From positions 531,914-595,913 of the forward strand of contig NZ_VTFS01000001.1 in assembly GCF_009671245.1 (NCBI RefSeq): a DNA stretch of 64,000 nucleotides. Direction: 5' to 3'. Below are positions 15,671 to 22,120 of the stretch, one piece after another. This DNA is from Marinicella rhabdoformis (GTDB taxonomy: Bacteria; Pseudomonadota; Gammaproteobacteria; Xanthomonadales; Marinicellaceae). A program made the position numbers and the translations under genes. Under the pieces are notes generated by a model. The model was not told where the DNA came from, made no database searches, and was given only the letters and a program-made list of their open reading frames with translations. How positions within the stretch are numbered: position 1 is the stretch's first letter; the number at the start of each line of letters is the position of its first letter.

Positions 15671-17350
15671 TTATTTTTGTACCACATATTCAGGTGACAG
15701 CACCAAAACATATAATAGGGAAGCCAGTTGGTTAATCTCAGAGCCATCGTCTAGATCATCATATAAATCACCGACAACCGTTCTGGTGTTAACCGACATG
15801 TGACCTGAAAACAGCATCAAGTCTAGGTGATCTAACAAAGCATTTTTGTCATTGTAGATTTGTAATTCTCGCTGTAGCTGCAATAAAGGCATGCTTTCAT
15901 TCCAGTGTGTGAATTCATGGTGGCCTCGCAAGGTAGCCTCATACATTTCATTGGCAATGCTCACGACTGTGGTTTCACTGGTGATTTGAAACTCAGGAGA
16001 TACCAAGCTTTGGTCCCTGATGGCTCCGGGTTGTTGAAAACCGGGTTTGTAGAAATTAAATACTGAAGGTGAACCCAATGCGCGTTGTAAATAGCTAAAT
16101 TCGGGGTTCCAATTCCCATAGCGGCCTGTTGGACTCACTGCTTCAAAAGCCCGAATCAGGCCCATGTATCGTATCAATGGTTCTTTCAGCTTGCCGTAAT
16201 TATTGTCAGCCAAGAAACTGACATTGCGCGCCTCATCATCAAGCAAGACAGCACGAAGCACTGCACCCATGTCGCCGCGAACAGCGCTGCCATTGTCTAC
16301 AAAAACTTCGGCCACACGTTGTACATAGGCAGGTGATGGATTACTGGTAACAAAACGTTGAATCAGCTGTTTACTGATAAAAGGTGGTACATTGGGATGG
16401 TTAAAAATGTTGTCCAAAGCGCCTGTTAAGTCTTGTTGTGCACTTTGATTGGCAGCCAAAACTTGACCGTTAAGTAACGTTTTGATGCCAATGTCATGAT
16501 AACTTTCAAAAGGTTCCATAGGTGCGTAACCATCAACTTCTGGTTGAGATGGATTGCACCAATCCCAGTTGTTTTGAGGACAACCGGCATAATTCCAACC
16601 GGTAAAAACTCTGGCAAAATTTTCTATGTCACTTTGGTCATAGGTGGGGATTGGGTTGTTGTCTATGTCGAGAATTTCTGTGCCATCCATGTTCAATTGA
16701 TGCAAACCTATGGTGAACAGTTGAAGTATTTCTCTGGCGTAATTTTCATCAGGCTGTGTGCCTAACAATGGATTGGCTTTGGCGTTCTTGAACATGCCCA
16801 AATAAAATCCCATCATGGTGTTTTTGGTGATGTCCTCCATCTGGTCACGGAAATTACCAAAAGCATTAATCGCCAAATAATCATAGTATTTGGCCAAGCC
16901 CATGACTTCATTCCCCAAACTGGCCGCATCTGAAACCACAAACAGTTGTGATAAAGTAAAGGCCATGCGTTGTCGTAACTGATCTGCTCCTTCAGCTGAA
17001 TTTAAGAACCACGCTTCTTGCCGGGAATTTTGATAAAGGGGTAAATCAGGGTCATCCAAAACGGCTTGCATACATGTTTCTTGAAGTGTTGCAGGCATGG
17101 CCATTTGTTCATCTAACCAAGCCTCATAACCCGTGACTTGTAAACGTCTTATTTCGGACAGCTTCGGACCGAAAGTGGCTTGAGTCAAAAACCGTGCAGC
17201 TTCATTTTCTGAAATCACGGGTGAACTAGGTATGCTTGGAAACAAAGATTCCATACCGGACTGGTATATTGAGTCTGATGGACAATAAGCATCAACTGCG
17301 TTTATCCAACCGAATAATGCCAGTAAAATGATAGATTTTTTTGATTTCAT
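15671..17350 (-). CDS. DUF1800 family secreted protein
   Basis: From the ATG at 17350 (an in-frame GTG lies two codons upstream) the product has 559 residues. It starts with a lysine-rich signal peptide (KSKKSIILLALFGWINAVDA) followed by CPSDSIYQSGMES, a divergent version of the IFxDGFE motif, here at the mature N-terminus. The DUF1800 domain begins at ENEAARFLTQATFGP (about residues 47-61) and includes NYAREILQLFTIG and FARVFTGWNY, both typical of the family. It is first in the operon with DUF1501 and the cytochrome. Function unknown; the recurrent linkage suggests a shared periplasmic complex. Confidence 0.87.
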   Translation of the reverse strand: MKSKKSIILLALFGWINAVDAYCPSDSIYQSGMESLFPSIPSSPVISENEAARFLTQATFGPKLSEIRRLQVTGYEAWLDEQMAMPATLQETCMQAVLDDPDLPLYQNSRQEAWFLNSAEGADQLRQRMAFTLSQLFVVSDAASLGNEVMGLAKYYDYLAINAFGNFRDQMEDITKNTMMGFYLGMFKNAKANPLLGTQPDENYAREILQLFTIGLHQLNMDGTEILDIDNNPIPTYDQSDIENFARVFTGWNYAGCPQNNWDWCNPSQPEVDGYAPMEPFESYHDIGIKTLLNGQVLAANQSAQQDLTGALDNIFNHPNVPPFISKQLIQRFVTSNPSPAYVQRVAEVFVDNGSAVRGDMGAVLRAVLLDDEARNVSFLADNNYGKLKEPLIRYMGLIRAFEAVSPTGRYGNWNPEFSYLQRALGSPSVFNFYKPGFQQPGAIRDQSLVSPEFQITSETTVVSIANEMYEATLRGHHEFTHWNESMPLLQLQRELQIYNDKNALLDHLDLMLFSGHMSVNTRTVVGDLYDDLDDGSEINQLASLLYVLVLSPEYVVQK

Positions 17351-17484
17351 AACCACTTTGCGTTCTTATCGAGCCGATATACTAGAACCACAGTCGTTAA
17401 AATTTTGGACTTATTTCACAGTTTTCTATTTTTGAGGGACCAGTGGTTAATTTTTAATGCTCAGTGGTAGTGCTGGCCATCAGT

Positions 17485-18387
17485 TTAAAGGGGCGTAACT
17501 TGATACCCCTGTTCTTTGAACTGATTTATCAGCCCCTTTTCACCATTCAAATACAATATATTTACAGACACTAAAGTACTGTCATTGTGCATGAAAGTTT
17601 TAATCTTTTCTGACCATTTCAAGGTATCTAAATCAAAAACACTTGCATCCAATACATCAGAATCCACAGAATCATTCATTAAAAACTGGTGGTAAAGCCT
17701 TTTCATTTTATCGGCATCTTCATCCATGTAATAAGCCAGCATGATGTCCTTCACTTTTTCTTGCTGCGATTTCATGTGTGTCAAATGGTGTAACAAACTG
17801 TCTTCACTCATGAAGTTTGAATTTTGAAGACCGTTCCAAATTTCCTTTCTACTGCCAAAACTTGCAATTGGACTTTCGTCTTTTTTGAAGTGATTGAACA
17901 TCATTTTGTCAAAAGATCCTAATTTGTGGCACCCTTTGATATATGAATGTGTAGAAGAAAAGAATACTTCAATAGGTTTCATTCTTTTCACCAACGGCAT
18001 CACGCGTTTAAGGCGATCAACTTTCAAGTCCATGTGCTCATCAATGAGCTTGAGGATTTTTTTTCGCTTTTTACGGTCCTTGATTTTGTAAATTGGAACG
18101 CCTTTATTCAGTCTGTCATTGGTCTTTTGTCTGTCGTAATAATCTTCCTGAGACAAATATGTGAAGTAATTTTGAAAAATAAATTGTTTACTGTCCGCAA
18201 TGGCCAACTTGACCTTGTCTTTGAATATGACCTGACTGCGGCACAACATATGCCAATTCCCAAAAATGTAAGAGGGTTTTTCTAGACCATTCCCAGAAAC
18301 TTGCCACAACATGGACTGCTTCACTTGCTCTGCTTGACACCACTGTGACAACATCAAAGTAACAATCATTAAAACATATTTTTTCAT
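17485..18387 (-). CDS. TraB/GumN family protein
   Basis: The 300-residue protein has a signal peptide (residues 1-19, cleavage near CQA-E). The TraB/GumN (PF01963) layout is visible: MLWQVSGNGLEKPSYIFGNWH at the N-terminus and the C-terminal pattern NILYLNGEKGLINQFKEQGYQVTPL. In most members the first motif is GT(I/M)H; here it is GNWH (residues about 43-46), keeping glycine and histidine. Family members are proposed metalloprotease-like enzymes, but substrates are generally unknown. The central region (about 85-150) is rich in lysine. It lies alone 23 bases upstream of the prpF stop. Confidence 0.75.
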   Translation of the reverse strand: MKKYVLMIVTLMLSQWCQAEQVKQSMLWQVSGNGLEKPSYIFGNWHMLCRSQVIFKDKVKLAIADSKQFIFQNYFTYLSQEDYYDRQKTNDRLNKGVPIYKIKDRKKRKKILKLIDEHMDLKVDRLKRVMPLVKRMKPIEVFFSSTHSYIKGCHKLGSFDKMMFNHFKKDESPIASFGSRKEIWNGLQNSNFMSEDSLLHHLTHMKSQQEKVKDIMLAYYMDEDADKMKRLYHQFLMNDSVDSDVLDASVFDLDTLKWSEKIKTFMHNDSTLVSVNILYLNGEKGLINQFKEQGYQVTPL

Positions 18388-18410
18388 TATTAAATCCTTT
18401 TAATCTTTTC

Positions 18411-19583
18411 TTAAAAAATATCAGGAATCCTGACCGTACCTTCCATCAGTACACGTGCGCTGCGGCTCATGCCGACTTTTTGTGCTTTCCATTCACCAGC
18501 AATCTCGCTCACTTCTGCACCGACTTTTAATGTTCCTGAAGGGTGACCAAAGCGCACTTGATTTCTTTCGCCTCCGCCAGCAGTTAGATTCACCAGCGTG
18601 CCCGGTATCGCTGAGGCCGTAGCAATCGCGACAGCCGCTGTGCCCATCATGGCATGGTGTAACAAGCCCATAGACAAGGCGCGAACATTCAAATCAATGT
18701 CGCTGGCCAATATGGCTTTGCCACTTGATGAGGTGTAATCTGCGGGCGGTGCGACAAAAGCCACTTTCGGCGTGTGCTGTCTGCCCTTCGCTTCTTCAAC
18801 GTCTTTGATCAAACCCATCTTAATCGCACCATGTGCACGAATCGTTTCAAACATCGCCAAAGTTTCTGGGTTGCTGTTGATGTCACCTTGTAACTCTGTA
18901 CCTTTGAAGCCGATGTCTTCGGCATTGAGGAATATCGTTGGAATACCTGCTGCAATCATGGTGGCTTTGAAGGTGCCGACTCCAGGCACTTCTAGGTCAT
19001 CGACCAAGTTACCAGTTGGAAACATCGCTGCGTCGCCAACTGGATCAACAAATTCCACTTTCACTTCTGCAGCAGGGAAAGTCACACCGTCTAATTCAAA
19101 GTCGCCGGTTTCTTGTACCTGACCATCAGTGATTGGCACATGGGCAATGATGGTTTTTTTGATGTTAGCTTGCCAAATACGCACCACAGCAATACCATTT
19201 TCAGGAATGCGTGAAGCATCAACCAAACCATTGCTGATGGCGAAAGAACCCACCGCCGCGGTCAAATTACCACAGTTACCGCTCCAATCAACAAAAGGCC
19301 GGTCTATCGCTACTTGGCCAAACAAGTAATCCACGTCATGATCTGGCTGCGTGCTTTTCGACAATATCACCGTCTTGCTGGTACTCGATGTCGCACCACC
19401 CATGCCATCGGTCTGTTTACCATAAGGATCAGGGCTGCCGATAACACGTAATAACATGTTATCGCGAGCCTCGCCCGGCACCTGTGCTTCGGCTGGTAAA
19501 TCAGTCAAGTTAAAAAAAACGCCCTTAGACGTACCGCCACGCATGTAAGTGGCTGGAATTTTAATTTGTGGTTTGTGTTTCAT
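18411..19583 (-). CDS. prpF: 2-methylaconitate cis-trans isomerase PrpF
   Basis: PrpF works with AcnD in the methylcitrate cycle, converting the 2-methylaconitate made by AcnD to the isomer used in the next step, so that propionyl-CoA can be burned. The 390-residue product has the family N-terminus IPATYMRGGTSKGVFF, the CGNLTAAVGSFAI segment with the active-site cysteine, and TAGGGERNQVRFGHPSGTL. Its ATG overlaps the stop of the upstream toxin gene (ATGA). The first 48 bases are present a second time at 20349-20396, on the far side of the toxin-antitoxin pair, so the present start looks secondary. acnD is 2.5 kb away on the same strand; prpB and prpC are not in the window. Confidence 0.95.
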   Translation of the reverse strand: MKHKPQIKIPATYMRGGTSKGVFFNLTDLPAEAQVPGEARDNMLLRVIGSPDPYGKQTDGMGGATSSTSKTVILSKSTQPDHDVDYLFGQVAIDRPFVDWSGNCGNLTAAVGSFAISNGLVDASRIPENGIAVVRIWQANIKKTIIAHVPITDGQVQETGDFELDGVTFPAAEVKVEFVDPVGDAAMFPTGNLVDDLEVPGVGTFKATMIAAGIPTIFLNAEDIGFKGTELQGDINSNPETLAMFETIRAHGAIKMGLIKDVEEAKGRQHTPKVAFVAPPADYTSSSGKAILASDIDLNVRALSMGLLHHAMMGTAAVAIATASAIPGTLVNLTAGGGERNQVRFGHPSGTLKVGAEVSEIAGEWKAQKVGMSRSARVLMEGTVRIPDIF

Positions 19584-19900
19584 GGAGTTAATCTTGTCAT
19601 TAATTGAGAAACCAAATCTCTTTGCTCATGAATCACAGCAATGATAACAGGTACCTCGTTTTGTAAAATATAAAAAATAAAGTGTTTTTGGCTTTTTGTC
19701 ACATGAACATCAGACAATTGGGGTAATGGTTGCCTATTCAAAGCTGGTCCATTCGCAATAGCATGAAAACTACTTGTTAATTCTTTTTGATAGCGAAGAA
19801 GCGCAGCTTTTCCCCAGTTTTGTAATGTATATCGAGCAATTTCAACCAAATCATTTTCAGCGTCTTTGGTTAGAAGATAATTCGCTTTATTTAGCGCCAT
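19580..19900 (-). CDS. ParE/RelE family toxin of a type II toxin-antitoxin pair
   Basis: The 106-residue protein has the ParE-like layout: NYLLTKDAENDLVEIARYTLQNWG (first helix hairpin), a helical middle, and the strand pattern KHFIFYILQNEVPVIIAVIHEQRDLVSQL. ParE toxins block gyrase and RelE toxins cut mRNA; the sequence does not decide between them. It follows its antitoxin with a 14-base overlap. Its TGA stop overlaps the prpF ATG, an unusual coupling of a toxin to a metabolic gene. Confidence 0.88.
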   Translation of the reverse strand: MALNKANYLLTKDAENDLVEIARYTLQNWGKAALLRYQKELTSSFHAIANGPALNRQPLPQLSDVHVTKSQKHFIFYILQNEVPVIIAVIHEQRDLVSQLMTRLTP

Positions 19901-20129
19901 CTAAAACCTTTTGAAAAATTTCTGCAACGCTTTTACTGCTGAGTTTTTCCTTAGATGCAGCTTTGACACGTGGTTGTAAGAAAGATTCCAAATGCGCCAA
20001 GGCTTCATTCTCATCAACATCAGGCAAAGCCCTTTTTAGCACATAACTTTTAATTGTCTCACCTTGCAAAGCAGCTGCCACTTTAAGCAATTGATGCTGT
20101 TCAGGTGTAATTTCTATTGAGAGTCGCAT
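19887..20129 (-). CDS. ParD-like antitoxin
   Basis: The 80-residue protein begins MRLSIEITPEQHQLLKVAA, a ribbon-helix-helix DNA-binding domain similar to plasmid antitoxins, with the helix turn QGETIKSYVLKRAL. The C-terminal half (residues about 45-80, EALAHLESFLQPR, then SVAEIFQKVLDGAK) should bind and neutralise the toxin. First gene of the pair, 14-base overlap with the toxin. Antitoxins of this kind normally repress their own promoter, which would lie in 20130-20200. Confidence 0.88.
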   Translation of the reverse strand: MRLSIEITPEQHQLLKVAAALQGETIKSYVLKRALPDVDENEALAHLESFLQPRVKAASKEKLSSKSVAEIFQKVLDGAK

Positions 20130-20348
20130 AATTAAAACACTTGTAATAACTTAACCCCAGAATACAACAAAGCCCACAAAACAACAAATGTTGTCTTTGA
20201 TTTTTTAGTGAAAAACATGAAGTTAAGCTCAACTTTTCAAACTTTAGTTGGCCGCTTTAGAATCTCTGGACCTCAGCCCAATCATGTCAACCCTCTGCTT
20301 TCCAAAAATATAAATCTAGCAATCACCCGCAACAACATGTTTTCACTC

Positions 20349-20396
20349 GCCACGTATGCAGGTGGCTGGGATTTTAATTTGTGGTTTGTGTTTCAT
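20349..20396 (-). pseudogene. prpF: Orphan 5' fragment of prpF
   Basis: Read from 20396 it encodes MKHKPQIKIPATCIRG, against MKHKPQIKIPATYMRG in intact prpF, then reaches a stop one codon later. Four base differences in 48, two of them changing residues. It starts 15 bases after the M28 peptidase stop with AAGAGAAAAG upstream, which is likely the original prpF start and ribosome-binding site. Confidence 0.8.
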
Positions 20397-20411
20397 TATC
20401 TTTTCTCTTAA

Positions 20412-21389
20412 TTATTCTTTGCTGGCCAAAGCTTCAACATGTTTGAACACACCATAGACCACTTTAGCCATGGCTTGGTAATCTAATTTTTCAAAAGTGT
20501 CTTCGGTTGTGTGGTAGTTTAAGTTACGGTAGAAAGATGTGTCTGTGACCATCACTGCGGGGAAGCCAAAGTGCCAGTAGTTTCTGTGGTCAGAAAAGTC
20601 TATCCCTTGTATGGCTGTGGGTGCATTGGTTGAATAGGCTGGCAAATCGGTGTGTTTGTTGATGCTGTCTTTCAGTCTTTTGGCTGCGTTTGAAAACACT
20701 TGATCTACTATTGATATGAAGTTACCTGTTGTTGGGTAGATCCATTCCATTGGCTTGATGGGAAAATATTGTGAGCCAGGCTCATCAGAAAAGTAGCCAA
20801 TCATTTCCAAAGAAATCATCAACTGAACATCTCGGCCTTTAACCGATTCGGCGTGAATGAAACTGCCCATTTTGTTACTGGCAAAATAAGGTGGCTCTTC
20901 TAAAGTGTAGGCAACCAATTCGACGCTTTGATTCAATTCAATGGCGCTCAATAAACGTGCCAGCTCCAACAATCCAGCAACACCGCTGGCATTGTCATCC
21001 GCACCTGCATGCTCACCCATCACATCATAATGTGCACCGACCACAATCAATTCTTCTGTATCAGGCCCAAATTTGGCCACCACATTGCTGTAGATTTGCT
21101 CTTTAACAGGATAATTTTGAAATTTAACCCGATCGCTGAATTGCAGTAACTCCTTTTGAATGTACTCAGCAGTCGCATGTAAATTTTCAATGTCTTTGTG
21201 ACTGCGCGGCGATAAGTTTTCGCTCAAGTGTTTGACGTGATTTTGTAAGGCTTCTGGATTGGCTGTTATGGTTCTGGTGTCAGTTTGAGCATTAAAGGGT
21301 GATGGTCGGACAACAGCATAAGCGACCAAGACAATTCCAATTAACAGAATCAATAAAAGCCGTACCAATTTAACCATCAATTTTTTCAT
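20412..21389 (-). CDS. M28 family zinc aminopeptidase, membrane-anchored
   Basis: The 325-residue protein has an N-terminal membrane segment (residues 6-26) and an exported catalytic domain. Zinc ligands and catalytic residues of M28 peptidases are visible in order: GAHYDVMGEHAGADDNASG (first His and bridging Asp), TLEEPPYF (catalytic Glu and Glu ligand), DFSDHRNYW, and YHTTEDT (last His). M28 enzymes remove N-terminal residues from peptides, which fits the other secreted peptidases of this window. It originally lay directly upstream of prpF, judging from the prpF fragment at 20349-20396. Confidence 0.9.
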   Translation of the reverse strand: MKKLMVKLVRLLLILLIGIVLVAYAVVRPSPFNAQTDTRTITANPEALQNHVKHLSENLSPRSHKDIENLHATAEYIQKELLQFSDRVKFQNYPVKEQIYSNVVAKFGPDTEELIVVGAHYDVMGEHAGADDNASGVAGLLELARLLSAIELNQSVELVAYTLEEPPYFASNKMGSFIHAESVKGRDVQLMISLEMIGYFSDEPGSQYFPIKPMEWIYPTTGNFISIVDQVFSNAAKRLKDSINKHTDLPAYSTNAPTAIQGIDFSDHRNYWHFGFPAVMVTDTSFYRNLNYHTTEDTFEKLDYQAMAKVVYGVFKHVEALASKE

Positions 21390-21838
21390 GCCTTTTTATA
21401 TGCCCTGTCCATCAAGTTTTTTGTATTTTTTATTCAACTGAGCCAGTTCCACCTATCTGACAGTTGAAAGCCGTTAGTTTATCAGCTTATCAGTCACGCA
21501 CAAACAGAGAATTCAGAGAACATTTAAAGTACTTAATCATCAATAATTATGTTTTTATTGGTTCATTCAGGTAATTTTCAGTATTATAGGTTATAATGGG
21601 CGCAAATCAGACGTTGAAGCAGTTTAATTATTGCTGATTCGGTTTGAGAATATAAGCACTTATACATCCTAACAAGTCTATCTTGTGATCAATAACTCCT
21701 TCTGTTCTAAACTTCTGCGTTACCTATTTAATACTTTGTAATATTGAATTCTGATTTATTTTAAAATTCTTGCATCGAAACGGTGAATTCGATTGTTGGA
21801 TTATTTATTTTTCACCAAAACAAAGAAGATATTATATT
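21390..21838 (+). promoter_or_regulatory. Upstream region and long 5' leader of the cold-shock gene
   Basis: This 449-base AT-rich gap has no convincing gene. A good -10 box TATAAT at 21592-21597 (context GGTTATAATGGG) would give a leader of about 235 bases before the cold-shock ATG at 21839. A long structured leader is usual for cold-induced csp mRNAs. No matching -35 at standard spacing is clear. The left part also holds the M28 peptidase promoter on the other strand. Confidence 0.45.
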
Positions 21839-22045
21839 ATGAGTAAAGGTACAGTAAAGTGGTTCAACCCAGAAAAAGGTTTCGGTTTTATCACTCCAGA
21901 AGGTGGCAGTAAAGATTTGTTTGTTCATCACACAGCCATTCAAAGTGGCGGCGGATTCGCTACATTAGACGAAGGTCAAGCCGTTGAATTTGAAGTTGGA
22001 GAAGGCCAAAAAGGTCCTTGCGCCAACAATGTAATTCCTCTATAA
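21839..22045 (+). CDS. CspA-family cold-shock protein
   Basis: The 68-residue single cold-shock domain binds single-stranded RNA/DNA and melts structure in mRNA. RNP1 (KGFGFITP) and RNP2 (LFVHHTAI) are intact, and the sequence is colinear with CspA-family proteins ([16 protein letters not shown]). An upstream in-frame start at 21770 exists, but homologues start at MSKGT, and AAGAAG lies about 10 bases before this ATG. It is followed by a strong terminator and is transcribed away from acnD's end. The RNA-binding partner DeaD helicase is also encoded in this window. Confidence 0.96.
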   Translation: MSKGTVKWFNPEKGFGFITPEGGSKDLFVHHTAIQSGGGFATLDEGQAVEFEVGEGQKGPCANNVIPL

Positions 22046-22071
22046 GAGCACGTTACAAATTCAGTAAAGAA

Positions 22072-22096
22072 AAGCCGGTCTTGTACCGGCTTTTTT
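22072..22096 (+). terminator. Intrinsic terminator after the cold-shock gene
   Basis: AAGCCGGT and ACCGGCTT form a perfect 8-bp stem with a 5-base loop, followed by a run of six T. It also lies between this gene and the convergent acnD stop, so it may work on both. Confidence 0.9.
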
Positions 22097-22120
22097 ATGC
22101 GCTATATTTTTAACTGTGGC

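Larger units (their letters stand above)
19584..20396. mobile_element. Putative inserted toxin-antitoxin segment bracketed by a 48-bp direct repeat
   Basis: Copies of the prpF 5' end lie at 19536-19583 (in prpF) and 20349-20396, 813 bases apart, in the same orientation, with 44 of 48 bases identical. Between them lie the toxin-antitoxin genes and about 220 bases (20130-20348) without a recognisable gene. No transposase, integrase or terminal inverted repeat is present. The simplest reading is that the segment inserted at the prpF start codon bringing, or generating, a replacement of the first 16 codons. Confidence 0.5.

Noticed and set aside
19584-20348. Integron cassette with attC site around the toxin-antitoxin pair
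   Set aside because: No attC-like folded site or integrase was seen; the boundaries are instead copies of the prpF 5' end.
20208-20411. 67-codon plus-strand open frame after the antitoxin
   Set aside because: Its last part is the antisense of the prpF fragment; no family and no ribosome-binding site.
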